A stretch of 33,381 nucleotides of DNA. It comes from an uncultured Pseudomonadota bacterium (GTDB lineage Bacteria > Myxococcota_A > UBA796 > UBA9615). Positions 15,737 through 24,200 of this stretch are shown in pieces. Positions within the stretch are counted from its first letter, which is position 1; each line of letters starts with the position of its first letter. The stretch is from positions 1 through 33,381 of the forward strand of contig CALAGR010000369.1 of NCBI GenBank assembly GCA_937891735.1, read 5' to 3'. The notes under the pieces were generated by a model that saw only the letters and a program-made list of their open reading frames with translations, made no database searches and was not told where the DNA came from. A program made the translations under genes and the position numbers.

Positions 15737-17622
15737 GCAAGGGACGGGTCATCGCCGGGCGCTATCGGCTCAGTCGGCGCCTCGGTCGAGGCAGCTTCGG
15801 TGTCGTCTGGGAAGGCGAGGAGCTGCTGGCCGGGGAGCCGGTCGCGTCGGTCGCGGTGAAGATCTTCACGGCAGAGGTCGACCGGAGGGAGATCGCGCTT
15901 CTCGCCGGGCTGTCCCACCCGTCGATCCTGACCTATCGCGCCGTCGTCGAGGATGAGGACGATGTCTGCCTCGTGACCGAGCTCGCCGATGGGGGGGACG
16001 CAGCCGGGCGGCTGAAGGACTGGCCTGATGGGCTCCCCGCGCCCGACGTCCGTGATGTGATCCGCGCCGTGGCGGACGCCCTTGTTCACATGCACGGCCA
16101 GGGCTGGATCCACCGGGACGTGAAGCCCGCCAACATCCTCTTCGTCCGCGGCGCGGCGAAGCTCGGCGACGTGGGCACCGCCCGCGCCTTGACCTCGACG
16201 GCGAAGGCAACCTCGACGGCGAGCCTGGCCTACGCCGCGCCGGAGTTCTTCTCGGGCAAGACCGGGCCGGCGGTGGACACCTACGCCCTCGGATGCACCG
16301 TGTTCGAGCTGCTCACGGGCCGGCTGCCGTTCAACGGCACGATGGCCGAGCTCGTGCACCAGCACATGACGGCGCCCGTGGTGTTCCCAAGCGACATGCC
16401 CGGCGACCTCGCGGAGCTGATCCGGGGATGCACCGTGAAGGAGCCCGAACGGCGCTGGCCCCTGGCCGCCGTGCTGGAGGCGGTCAGGCCCGGAGCGAAT
16501 GCGCGGGCCGAGACGCAGCCGGAGCGCGAACCCCAGGCTCCACCGCGGCCCCCGTCGAAGCCCGTGCCCCCCAAGCAGGCCGAGGCGAAGGCGGAGACGA
16601 ACAGCCAGCCAGCCAAGCCCCAGTCGGCACCGCGGAGCGAGCCAGCGAGTCCGAAGAAGAAGAACAAGCCCACGGCCCTGGACCCCGCCCTGCGCCGACA
16701 CCTTCGGCAGCACGGCAAGCGGTGGGGTGACGCGGACGCATGGCGCGCGTTTATGCAGACGGCCGGAAGCGTCGCCAAGGAGCAGGGTCTGAGCGAGCGC
16801 GAGCTGATCCGGCGGGCGGGCCAGCTGCTCCCCGAGATCGAGGCCGCGACGCTCAGTGAGCAGGAGGAGATCGCCCGAGTCGGCGCATGGGTGGCCGCCC
16901 TCGGCGGCCCCAAGTGGTCGGCTCCCGACTGGGCGGATCTGCTCGACCAGATCAATGCCCGCGACGAGGCGGCCCTCGCCCGCGTCCGTGACGCCCTGCT
17001 GACCCGGATTTACCCCCGTGGAGCTGGCGCCACGCGGGCGCTGGACTTCGGGGGCGGGGTCAGCCACCTCATGGTGTTCACCCCGATCCAGAAGCTCCAC
17101 CGGCCGACCACCGTGGTCCTCGAAGCCGTCCGGGCTGCCGGTGGCGCGATGGAGACCACGGTCGGCATCTGGCATAGCGCGAACCCGATCACGGTCCAGG
17201 AGTGGTCCACACTCGCGGGGCGCCCGGCTCCCCAGGGGCTGAAGCTGGACAATGCGGCCGGGGCTTCGAAGAACGTGGCGGACGCCCTCCTGGCAGCGGT
17301 CCAACGGCGATTCCCGCTGGACGAGCTCCGATGGCCGATGACCCTGGAGTACGACGGGATCAAGTGGGGTCGCGAGCAGGCGGCCGCGAAGGTGGCAATG
17401 GCCGCGCAACGCGCAAACCCCGGAGCCGTCCAGCGGCAGCCTCCCCAGCGGCAGAGGCCGAAGACCCTCGGGGCTGCGGTGTTGCAAACGATCGGAAAGG
17501 CGGCGGCGGACATGGTCAGGGAGATGAACGAAGCCTGGCTGGCGGACATCCACACGGGGGACCGGGGAGCCAACAAGCGCCTCATCATGAACCTCGTCAG
17601 CCCCGTCCCGAAGGTGCGCTGA
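15733..17622 (+). CDS. Ser/Thr protein kinase with conserved C-terminal extension
   Basis: A 629-aa protein starting at ATG 15733 in an ATGA overlap. The N-terminal ~265 residues are a Hanks-type kinase: Gly-rich loop GRGSFGVV (18-25), VAVK Lys43, catalytic loop HRDVKPAN (127-134, Asp129) and PEFF after the activation loop. The DFG position reads DVG (Asp146), so the metal-binding Asp is kept while Phe is changed; activity is likely retained. A Pro/Lys/Gln-rich linker (~265-315) leads to a helical region and an alpha/beta domain (MVFTPIQKLHRPTTVVLEAVRAAGG, shown here only as the segment around 445-470) that I cannot name. No transmembrane or PASTA segment, so it is cytoplasmic. The FHA protein encoded downstream is a natural phosphothreonine reader for it. 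Confidence 0.9.
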   Translation: MSKGRVIAGRYRLSRRLGRGSFGVVWEGEELLAGEPVASVAVKIFTAEVDRREIALLAGLSHPSILTYRAVVEDEDDVCLVTELADGGDAAGRLKDWPDGLPAPDVRDVIRAVADALVHMHGQGWIHRDVKPANILFVRGAAKLGDVGTARALTSTAKATSTASLAYAAPEFFSGKTGPAVDTYALGCTVFELLTGRLPFNGTMAELVHQHMTAPVVFPSDMPGDLAELIRGCTVKEPERRWPLAAVLEAVRPGANARAETQPEREPQAPPRPPSKPVPPKQAEAKAETNSQPAKPQSAPRSEPASPKKKNKPTALDPALRRHLRQHGKRWGDADAWRAFMQTAGSVAKEQGLSERELIRRAGQLLPEIEAATLSEQEEIARVGAWVAALGGPKWSAPDWADLLDQINARDEAALARVRDALLTRIYPRGAGATRALDFGGGVSHLMVFTPIQKLHRPTTVVLEAVRAAGGAMETTVGIWHSANPITVQEWSTLAGRPAPQGLKLDNAAGASKNVADALLAAVQRRFPLDELRWPMTLEYDGIKWGREQAAAKVAMAAQRANPGAVQRQPPQRQRPKTLGAAVLQTIGKAAADMVREMNEAWLADIHTGDRGANKRLIMNLVSPVPKVR

Positions 17623-19502
17623 TGACGACGACCTCACGATGGATTCGCGACGCGATCTCCCACCTCCGGCGGGGCAAGCACATCGTCCTGCACGGCAGCG
17701 TTCGAGACCTGGCGATGTTCGACGGAGTCCCGCTGGCCTTCTCCGATGCCCTCGATGCGGCCTTGGAGAGCGCCGGCTACTCGCTGCGCTCCCGCTGGAA
17801 CCAGACGGACGGCCTCACCTTCGCCGAGCCGGAGATGCGTGGGCGCTGGGAAGAGCTGGAGCGGGACGAGGCCCTTGCCCCCGCTCCGCAAGGACGTGCC
17901 TACAAGATGCCGCAGCGCCCCGGAGCACCAGCGGCCCCGAGCGCGGAGCAGGGCCAGCGCACGCCGCAGGGCCCTCTCCACGTCGCCCCGCAGGTCGCCC
18001 TTGCGTCGGCCCGCCGCGTCCTCGCTGACGAGTCGTCGGCCTCGTCCGTGGTCATCGATCTCGCGGACCGGGTGTTCGCGGAGCAGCAGCCTGCGGAAGA
18101 GCGTGGCCTCCTCGTGACGATGCAGCTCGTCATGGACGAGGCGGCACGCCACACCACCGGCACGCAGGCGGGGATGCGCAACGCGATGATCCTCGTCGCC
18201 CCGGTCCTCGGGCAGATCCCGACCTGGCTCTACCGCGAGCATCCGCTGGTCCAGGTCGTCGGAGTGGGGCGGCCCGACCGCCCGGAACGCGAGGCGTTCC
18301 TGCAGCGCCAGTGGCCCGGCTTCTTCGGGGCGAGCGGCGAGCAGCCGACCGCGGACGTGCTCGACGCCTTTGCTGCGCTGACCGATGGGATGGCGTTCTG
18401 GGACCTCGAAGCGGTCCGCCTCGCCTCGCACCACGAGCAGATCGAGATCGGCGAGACCAGGAAGCTGCTCGACGTCTTCCGCCACGGTTCCCGCGAAGAC
18501 CCGTGGGAGCGCCTGAGCATCGAGGTGTTGGGGCAGGCGCGAGAGCGACTGACGCGGCAGGTGATGGGCCAGGACGCAGCCATCGACGCCGTCCTCGACG
18601 TGCTCACGATGGCTCGGGGCGGTGTCGGTCTGGACGGCGCGCGGCCGTCGCCGCGGCCCAAGGGCGTGCTGTTCTTCGTCGGCCCGACCGGGGTCGGGAA
18701 GACCGAGCTGGCGAAGGCAGTCACGGAGCTGGTGTTCCACGACCCCACCGCGTTCGCGCGCTTCGACATGAGCGAGTACGCCCAGGAGCACGCTGCGGAG
18801 CGTCTGACCGGTGCGCCGCCGAGCTACGTCGGCTACGAGGCCGGGGGTCAGCTCACGAACCGGATGAAGGAGCGGCCGTTCAGCCTCATCCTCTTCGACG
18901 AGGTCGAGAAGGCCCACCCCCGCATCCTCGACCGCTTCCTGCAGATCCTCGACGACGGGCGGCTGACCGACGGCCTTGGAGACACGGTCTACTTCGGGCA
19001 GGCGTTCCTGATCTTCACCAGCAACATCGGCTCGACTCGGCGGGAGCGGCTACCTGACGGCGGGGAGCGCATCGTCTCCTCGGTGGACCCCGACGCCGAC
19101 GCGCAGACGTTGGGGGAGCACTACCGGTTGGCGGTTCGGGACCACTTCCTGAGGATCGGGCGACCGGAGATCCTGGGGCGCATCGGCGAGGAACGGATCA
19201 TCGCCTTCGACCGCCTCCGAGACGCCCACATTGACGGGATCCTCCGCAAGTTCCTGCGCGGCATCGTCGACTCGGCCCGCGAGAAGTACGGAGTGCAGGT
19301 CAGCTTCGAGGACTCGCTCCTGGAGCTTGGGCATCGTCAGTGCCAGCACCCTGCCGTGATCGCGCTCGGCGGGCGGGGCATCCGCAACTTCGTCCAGAGC
19401 CACGTCCTCGCCCCCGTCAACCGGGCAGTCCTCGCCCATCCGGGGCTCGACCTCTCGGTGCGTGCCGAGGACGACCAGATCGTCGTTGAGGTCAGTCCGT
19501 GA
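17622..19502 (+). CDS. AAA+ ATPase, ClpB/ClpA-like, with degenerate N-terminal AAA module
   Basis: A 626-aa protein with ATG 17622 overlapping the kinase stop (TGATG). The second half is a Clp/Hsp100-type AAA+ module: Walker A GPTGVGKT (354-361), FDMSEYAQEH, pore-region PPSYVGYEAGG, Walker B LILFDEVEKAH (422-432), sensor 1 FTSNIGS (~465-471) and a C-terminal ClpB-D2-like lid. The first ~300 residues read like an inactivated AAA module. LHGSVRDL stands where a Walker A would be, followed by VVIDLADRVF, MILVAPVLGQIP and a lid-like VGVGRPDRPEREAFL. Tandem organisation resembles ClpB, but only one site can bind ATP in the usual way. Likely a protein-remodelling motor, working with the vWA protein encoded next as in other AAA-vWA pairs. 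Confidence 0.9.
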   Translation: MTTTSRWIRDAISHLRRGKHIVLHGSVRDLAMFDGVPLAFSDALDAALESAGYSLRSRWNQTDGLTFAEPEMRGRWEELERDEALAPAPQGRAYKMPQRPGAPAAPSAEQGQRTPQGPLHVAPQVALASARRVLADESSASSVVIDLADRVFAEQQPAEERGLLVTMQLVMDEAARHTTGTQAGMRNAMILVAPVLGQIPTWLYREHPLVQVVGVGRPDRPEREAFLQRQWPGFFGASGEQPTADVLDAFAALTDGMAFWDLEAVRLASHHEQIEIGETRKLLDVFRHGSREDPWERLSIEVLGQARERLTRQVMGQDAAIDAVLDVLTMARGGVGLDGARPSPRPKGVLFFVGPTGVGKTELAKAVTELVFHDPTAFARFDMSEYAQEHAAERLTGAPPSYVGYEAGGQLTNRMKERPFSLILFDEVEKAHPRILDRFLQILDDGRLTDGLGDTVYFGQAFLIFTSNIGSTRRERLPDGGERIVSSVDPDADAQTLGEHYRLAVRDHFLRIGRPEILGRIGEERIIAFDRLRDAHIDGILRKFLRGIVDSAREKYGVQVSFEDSLLELGHRQCQHPAVIALGGRGIRNFVQSHVLAPVNRAVLAHPGLDLSVRAEDDQIVVEVSP

Positions 19503-20683
19503 GCCTTCGCGTCGAGGTCGATTGGGACCGACCCACCTCGATCGGCGAGAGCGAGCACTGGCTGTCAGTGGCCCTGTCGGGCCTGCCTTCCCCCGACGCT
19601 CCGATGTCCTTCGCCGTCCTCGTCGACACGAGCACGTCGATGCTCGGTGACCGACTCGCGCAAGCCCGCGCCGCTGTCGCCGCAATCTGCGGGGGGTGCC
19701 GTCCGAACGACCGCCTGGCCGTCTTCTCGTTCGCCAGCGACGTTCGGCAGGTCGTCGTGGCCTCTGGGGGCGACGACGTTGCCGCCGCTCTCGGGGCGCT
19801 CCAGGCCGGGGGCAAGACGCGGCTGGACCTGGCGCTGGACGCAGCCGACACTTGGCTGGACGGCCGCGCCGGGACGCGCCGCCTCCTCCTGCTGACCGAC
19901 GGCGACCCGACGACCGCAGAGGGCCGCCGAGTCGAAGTGGCCCCGTTCGTCGAACGCGCCCGGCGCTTCGGAGCCATGGGCGTTCGCACGACGGTGATCG
20001 GCCTCGGAAGCGTCGAGAGCTACGACTCCGGCTTCCTGCGATCGTTCGCGGACGCCGGAGGCGGTCCGTCGTTCGTCGGTGTTCCGCCCGAGGAGCTCGT
20101 CGAACGCACGCTGAGCGCGCTGCGAGCGGGCACCGAGGAGTCGAGCGAGGTCGAATTGAGGCTCGTGTCGAACGAGCTGGCGCTGCTGGAGGCGTGGCGG
20201 GTCGTTCCCCGAGTGCAGCCCTTGTCGGCTGGGGCGGAGGGGACGTCGCTCTCCGCGTCTGAGCGCGGTGTCGTGCTGCTGCGACTCCGCCTTGTGTCGG
20301 AGCTCGCGAGCCGTCTCGGGAGCCGGCCGGTGGGGGAACTCCAGGTCCAGGCCAGCGGAGGGCAGTCGGCGACGATCCCCCTGCACCTTCGGATCGTGAG
20401 CCCCAGCTCGCCGGACCGGAACGTACTCAACGCCGACGTCGACAGGCTCCGCGTGCGGGTGGAGCTCGCCCGCACGGCACAGCTCCGCGCGGCTTCGGAC
20501 GACTCCGACGACCAGCTGCGGTTGACGCGCCGCCTCGCCGATCTCGTCGGTCAGGTTCATGACCCTCGCGCGACGGCGCGGATCAGCACCGAACTCCACC
20601 GCCTGACCAGCGGCGGACAGCTCGATCGTGGGGAGCGGGAGAGAGCGGTTGAGGAACTCCGAGGAGGACTGGCCGATGGGTAG
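19499..20683 (+). CDS. vWA domain protein
   Basis: A 394-aa protein starting at GTG 19499 in a GTGA overlap with the AAA+ gene. The von Willebrand A domain (about 36-210) has a complete metal site (MIDAS): DTSTS (Asp43, Ser45, Ser47), the Thr of GGKTRLD and LLLLTDGDPT. A beta-rich domain (~215-310) follows, then a helical C-terminus. No signal peptide, so it is cytoplasmic. vWA proteins next to AAA+ ATPases commonly act as metal-dependent adaptors that bring targets to the motor; that is the likely role here, with the kinase and FHA proteins as regulators. Confidence 0.9.
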   Translation: MSLRVEVDWDRPTSIGESEHWLSVALSGLPSPDAPMSFAVLVDTSTSMLGDRLAQARAAVAAICGGCRPNDRLAVFSFASDVRQVVVASGGDDVAAALGALQAGGKTRLDLALDAADTWLDGRAGTRRLLLLTDGDPTTAEGRRVEVAPFVERARRFGAMGVRTTVIGLGSVESYDSGFLRSFADAGGGPSFVGVPPEELVERTLSALRAGTEESSEVELRLVSNELALLEAWRVVPRVQPLSAGAEGTSLSASERGVVLLRLRLVSELASRLGSRPVGELQVQASGGQSATIPLHLRIVSPSSPDRNVLNADVDRLRVRVELARTAQLRAASDDSDDQLRLTRRLADLVGQVHDPRATARISTELHRLTSGGQLDRGERERAVEELRGGLADG

Positions 20684-21107
20684 CCGGAAGGGCATTGGAG
20701 CCCCGGTTCCTCGGGCGAGGGATCAGGAGGATGAACGGCGCGCACCCGAGCGGGAGGCTGCGGTCGCTGCTGCCGTGCCGACCGCAAGCGCGGAGAAGCT
20801 GTTCATCGAGTCGGGCGAGGCGTCGTGGCCGCTGGTGGGCGCCCGCCTGCTCGTCGGCCGAGCCGGTGGCGGAGTAGGCGCGCACGTCGAGCTTGACGAC
20901 GAGAGCGTGAGCCGTCGCCACGCTGAGCTTGTGGCGACGCAGGATGGCTGGTCATTGCGGGATCTCGGCAGCACGAACGGGACGACCGTCGACGGTGCTG
21001 CGCTCGCTGCTGGTAGTGTCGTGAGCTTGGGGGCAGGGGCCATCGTTCGGTTCGGTAGTGTCGATGTGCGCGTGACCGTTTCAGGCGCGAGCCAACAGTC
21101 CGGGTAG
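20676..21107 (+). CDS. FHA domain protein (phosphothreonine reader)
   Basis: A 143-aa protein. ATG 20676 lies inside the end of the vWA gene and follows GAGGAGGA (20661-20668) at 7 nt. Residues 1-40 are a disordered Arg/Glu/Ala-rich tail. The FHA domain covers ~50-135 with LLVGR (58-62), SVSRRHAEL (78-86, the phosphopeptide-binding Ser and His) and DLGSTNGTTVDG (96-107). FHA domains bind phosphothreonine, so this protein probably recognises a product of the kinase encoded at 15733. A 73-nt gap separates it from the next gene. Confidence 0.93.
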   Translation: MGSRKGIGAPVPRARDQEDERRAPEREAAVAAAVPTASAEKLFIESGEASWPLVGARLLVGRAGGGVGAHVELDDESVSRRHAELVATQDGWSLRDLGSTNGTTVDGAALAAGSVVSLGAGAIVRFGSVDVRVTVSGASQQSG

Positions 21108-21180
21108 CCGGTCCAGCACCAGCCGACCTGCAGCCCGTCGTGTGTCAAGACCAGGGAAGCCTGGGGAAGTGGGGTCCGAC

Positions 21181-23337
21181 ATGAAGTCCTGGTTGTTTGG
21201 TCAGACAGATGCGCCGCTCGATCCGGGTGCCAACGAGGGACAGGACCGCCTCGGCATCGAGCCTTACTCGGCGGGCCTCTACTACTTCGCGCGAAGCTGC
21301 GACACGCCGATGACCGTCGGGCTTCAAGGGGAGTGGGGGTCTGGCAAGACCAGCCTCATGAAGATGGTGCAGTCCCGGCTCGCATCGGAGGCGGCGGACC
21401 GGGACGCCGTCATCACCTTCTGGTTCGAGACCTGGCAGTACGGAGCGGTCGGAGGATCGGACAGCCTCGGCATGCTGCTACTCCGCGACCTGACGAACCA
21501 GCTCCTCCAGAAGCTCCAGGACGACCCGTCCGTCTACAAGTTCCGGGAGAAGATGGGCACCGCCCTCCGCGCTGCCTTGCCGGCGATGGCAGGCATGGCG
21601 ACCTCGATGGCGACCAGGAGCGACCTCGCCGGGGATGCCGTGACCGCCGTCGCAGGTGCCCTCGGAGGCGGCTCGAACGGGGGACGTAGCGATATGCGCG
21701 CCTGCTTCGAGGAGCTGGTCGAGAAGGCGCTCGCGACCCGGAAGGGCGAGAACCCTCGGCTGGTGGTGTTCATCGACGATCTGGACAGGGTCCCGCCGAA
21801 GCTCGCTGTGAAGCTCTTGGAGGTTCTCAAGAACTTCATGGACGTTCGACAGTGCGTCTTCGTCGTCGCGTGCGACTACGACGTCGTTCGGGAGGGCGTG
21901 AGCGAGCTGATGGGCCTCGGCGACGAGCGCGGGGGCCATCGGAAGCGGGAGAAGGTTGACGCGTTCTTTCACAAGCTGTTCCAGGTGCAGTTTCGGATGC
22001 CGATCGGCGTCTACAAGGTCGACCAGCTCCTCCGTGAGTACCTTGAGTACTGGCTCCTGCGGCGCAATGGGGCGGATCCGGTCACGGGGGACAAGAAGGC
22101 GAAACAGCTGAAACCGGGCATCGACACCTTCCTCTCGATCGGGTCCACGTCAGTGAACACGAAGGGGGTGCGCGCCGAAGGCTGGTTCCAGCTTCTGCTC
22201 GAACTGCTCCACGCCGCCGTGGGCACGAACCCACGGGCGTTCAAGCGCTACCTCAACCTCGTCGAGTTGACCTCCTGCGTCGACTACGCGTTCGGAGAGG
22301 GAGAGGGGGAGGCGATTCAGCTTGCGCACTGGAAGCTGGGAAACCCCACTTGGGATGCCAAGACGCTCCGCTGGTGCATGTCCCTCTTTCCGATCGTGGC
22401 GATGCAGCAGCGCTGGCCAGATGTGTCGGCCGCGTTGCTGGTGCGAGCGGGCGTAAGGGCGAGGCCGGACAGCCCCTACGGAGACGCCCACATGACCGAC
22501 TTCGAGCGCAGGCTGCGGACCATCGTGAACCGATGGCCGGTCGGAGATCGAACGGACGAAGAGGTCGAGACCGCCCTGCAGGACGAGCTCTTCGTCCAGC
22601 AGCTTCGCGAGATCCCCGGTCTGGACTTCTTCTCAGCCGACTCGGGTCCGGCCGCACAGGACCTGCGGAGATTCGCGCGCATCTGGTTCGAGCTGCTCGA
22701 CTGCGGGGCCGGCCGCGACGACCGACTCTCGGATGAAGAACTGGACCGCATCACCGCTTGGTCCGAACGCCTCGGACAGATGGGGGCTGCGAGCATTCGT
22801 CTGACGGGTCTCGCGCGTCTCCGCGAACAGTGTATGACCGTGGACCCCCGCGCGGGCGATGGTTTCTGCGCGCTGGCCTCCCACGTCCTTGATTGGCTCG
22901 CCACCAACCAGCCGACGTACGTGGGGGGAAAGGCAGGAGACGACAAGGTCTGGATCTGGGTCCTCAGCCGTGGCAGCGCCAAGACGCTGATGACCTTCTA
23001 CCCGAAGGCCAGCGAACTCCAGATTCGAGTCAACGCCACGAAGAACTATGCGGGTAGCTGGAAGCTGCCGGGATTGGACCGGCCGGGCGACCGCCTGAAG
23101 GCGGCGCTCTGCGGCCTCCCAGGAGCGCAGCCCAGCGATGTGCAGGACCGGCCATCGACCTTCTGGTTGGACTTCGGGAGAGGGCACACAGCGACCCGCA
23201 ACGAGCTCCTCCGGGAGTTCTTCACGACGTTTCTGGGGGAGGTTGAGCAGGTTGCCCGCGAGGCCCACGAGAAGCCCGTCAACACCACCTCCGCCCTGGA
23301 GAGCGGGGCTCAGGATCAGGAGACAGCCCAGCCATGA
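21181..23337 (+). CDS. KAP family P-loop NTPase
   Basis: A 718-aa protein with P-loop GEWGSGKT (50-57), Walker B VVFIDDLDR (~195-203), and the family's conserved FFHKLFQVQFRMP segment after VFVVACDYDVV. These mark the KAP NTPases, several of which belong to anti-phage systems such as Qat. A weakly hydrophobic stretch (LPAMAGMATSMATRSD, around 135-150) lies in the insert where KAP proteins often cross the membrane, but it is too polar for a firm TM call. The C-terminal ~350 residues are family-unknown. Start ATG 21181 is preferred (MKSWLFGQTDAPLD, GGGG 6 nt upstream); an in-frame GTG at 21142 would add 13 residues. Its stop overlaps the zinc-ribbon gene. Confidence 0.88.
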   Translation: MKSWLFGQTDAPLDPGANEGQDRLGIEPYSAGLYYFARSCDTPMTVGLQGEWGSGKTSLMKMVQSRLASEAADRDAVITFWFETWQYGAVGGSDSLGMLLLRDLTNQLLQKLQDDPSVYKFREKMGTALRAALPAMAGMATSMATRSDLAGDAVTAVAGALGGGSNGGRSDMRACFEELVEKALATRKGENPRLVVFIDDLDRVPPKLAVKLLEVLKNFMDVRQCVFVVACDYDVVREGVSELMGLGDERGGHRKREKVDAFFHKLFQVQFRMPIGVYKVDQLLREYLEYWLLRRNGADPVTGDKKAKQLKPGIDTFLSIGSTSVNTKGVRAEGWFQLLLELLHAAVGTNPRAFKRYLNLVELTSCVDYAFGEGEGEAIQLAHWKLGNPTWDAKTLRWCMSLFPIVAMQQRWPDVSAALLVRAGVRARPDSPYGDAHMTDFERRLRTIVNRWPVGDRTDEEVETALQDELFVQQLREIPGLDFFSADSGPAAQDLRRFARIWFELLDCGAGRDDRLSDEELDRITAWSERLGQMGAASIRLTGLARLREQCMTVDPRAGDGFCALASHVLDWLATNQPTYVGGKAGDDKVWIWVLSRGSAKTLMTFYPKASELQIRVNATKNYAGSWKLPGLDRPGDRLKAALCGLPGAQPSDVQDRPSTFWLDFGRGHTATRNELLREFFTTFLGEVEQVAREAHEKPVNTTSALESGAQDQETAQP

Positions 23338-23579
23338 GAGAGTGCAACTTCTGTGGAAAGCGCCGGCCGAACGTGGCCATGGCTCAAATCTGCAATAGCT
23401 GCGCGGTCGGATCGAACCGGGACGACTGGTGCGACTACTGCAAGAAGACGACAAACACGTCGGTTGCCTGGATCTGCCGGGACTGCGCGACCGGGAACGA
23501 GGGCGATGCGTGGTGCGACTTCTGCAAGAAGACGACGAACACCGCGCCAGCGAAGATCTGTAGTCGCTGCTCGGCGTAG
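23334..23579 (+). CDS. Small protein of three tandem zinc ribbons
   Basis: An 81-aa protein whose ATG overlaps the KAP stop (ATGA). Twelve cysteines form six CxxC knuckles (C4/7, C20/23, C33/36, C48/51, C61/64, C76/79), giving three treble-clef or zinc-ribbon-like units of ~28 residues. Units two and three are nearly identical (WCDYCKKTTNT and WCDFCKKTTNT). No other domain is present. It may bind nucleic acid or protein as a partner of the KAP NTPase; the tight coupling supports a shared function. It is the last gene of the + strand chain. Confidence 0.85.
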   Translation: MRECNFCGKRRPNVAMAQICNSCAVGSNRDDWCDYCKKTTNTSVAWICRDCATGNEGDAWCDFCKKTTNTAPAKICSRCSA

Positions 23580-23715
23580 CTGAAGGCGGGTGCCGCGGGG
23601 GTGCTGAGGGGCCTCGCGGATCCCGGCCGCCTCGAAGAGGACCACCCGCCTCCTTGCTCCGCTCCGCCCGACAAGGTCCTTCCGAGGTGTGGGCGCAGCG
23701 GGTGACTTCCGATGC

Positions 23716-23738
23716 CCCGAGCGCGGATCGTGCTCGGG
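23716..23738 (+). terminator. Possible hairpin terminator
   Basis: CCCGAGC (23716-23722) pairs with GCTCGGG (23732-23738) around a 9-nt loop, ~140 nt after the zinc-ribbon gene. There is no T tract, so it is not a typical intrinsic terminator. Weak call. Confidence 0.2.
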
Positions 23739-23771
23739 CGGGGCGGGGCCGGCCGATGCGAGCCGACGTTG

Positions 23772-23975
23772 TCAGCCCCCTGGTCCCGATGTGGGGCAGA
23801 CGCCAGAGGTGCTGCTGTCCTTCCGCAGCTTGAGTAGCCCCGCGCTCACCGCCGCCGGTGTCACGCCCTCCGCCCGAGCCAGCGCGGACATGTTCGGGTA
23901 GAGCCCCTCGTCCATCATCTGCCGCCAGCGCCGGGCTCGCTCCCCGACCGGCCGTCCACGGGGTAGGCGAGGCAT
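23772..23975 (-). CDS. Small HTH protein or recombinase-tail remnant
   Basis: From ATG 23975 the frame encodes 67 aa, opening MPRLPRGRPVGERARRW. It contains MSALARAEGVTPAAVSAGL, a helix-turn-helix of the kind found at the C-terminus of serine recombinases and in small DNA-binding proteins. The frame stays open upstream to GTG 24179, but that part is Pro-rich and contains the direct repeat, so it is probably not coding. No catalytic recombinase domain remains. It may be a leftover of the element that carried the island. Low certainty that it is expressed. Confidence 0.35.
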   Translation of the reverse strand: MPRLPRGRPVGERARRWRQMMDEGLYPNMSALARAEGVTPAAVSAGLLKLRKDSSTSGVCPTSGPGG

Positions 23976-24085
23976 CCGCGGCTTCAACTTCTGCTCCCTC
24001 ACCGGCGTCCGCGAACTCGGCCGTAGTACCTGCGCAGCCTCGATTTCGACCTCGTACTGCGGGCATGGTTGGTTGTGCGAGCTGG

Positions 24086-24165
24086 GGCAGTTGAGGGGTG
24101 TTCTTGGCTCGAAGTGCCCCTGAAGTGGCGGCAGCTCAGCGGGCTGCGGCAGTTGAGGGGTGTTC
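24086..24165. repeat. 18-bp direct repeat pair
   Basis: GGCAGTTGAGGGGTGTTC occurs at 24086-24103 and again, exactly, at 24148-24165, 62 bp apart start to start. TGGC follows both copies after one variable base or two. It is located just before the first gene of the right-hand region and next to a recombinase-type HTH frame, so a recombination (att-like) or binding site is possible. Confidence 0.5.
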
Positions 24166-24200
24166 CTGGCGTGGATCACCCCCCCAAGTGCGGTCTGGCC

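Larger units (their letters stand above)
23580..24200. other. Intergenic junction between island and polysaccharide genes
   Basis: A 621-nt stretch between convergent units: the + strand chain ends at 23579 and a minus-strand gene ends at 24201. It contains one hairpin, a small HTH-like frame on the minus strand and an 18-bp direct repeat near its right end. No other frame looks coding. Gene direction and style change across it, so it may be the island's boundary. Confidence 0.45.

Noticed and set aside
15610..17637. 675-codon open frame on the minus strand over the kinase gene
   Set aside because: Exactly antisense to a gene with complete kinase motifs; high third-position GC opens such frames. 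Its product is low-complexity with no recognisable domain.
15733..21107. Type VI secretion cluster
   Set aside because: Kinase, FHA and Clp-like ATPase recall T6SS regulation, but no sheath, tube, baseplate or membrane-complex gene is present and the AAA+ protein lacks an N-terminal ClpV-type domain.
22633..24066. 477-codon minus-strand frame at the end of the KAP gene
   Set aside because: Antisense to KAP and zinc-ribbon genes; composition is Arg/Ser/Pro-rich shadow sequence.
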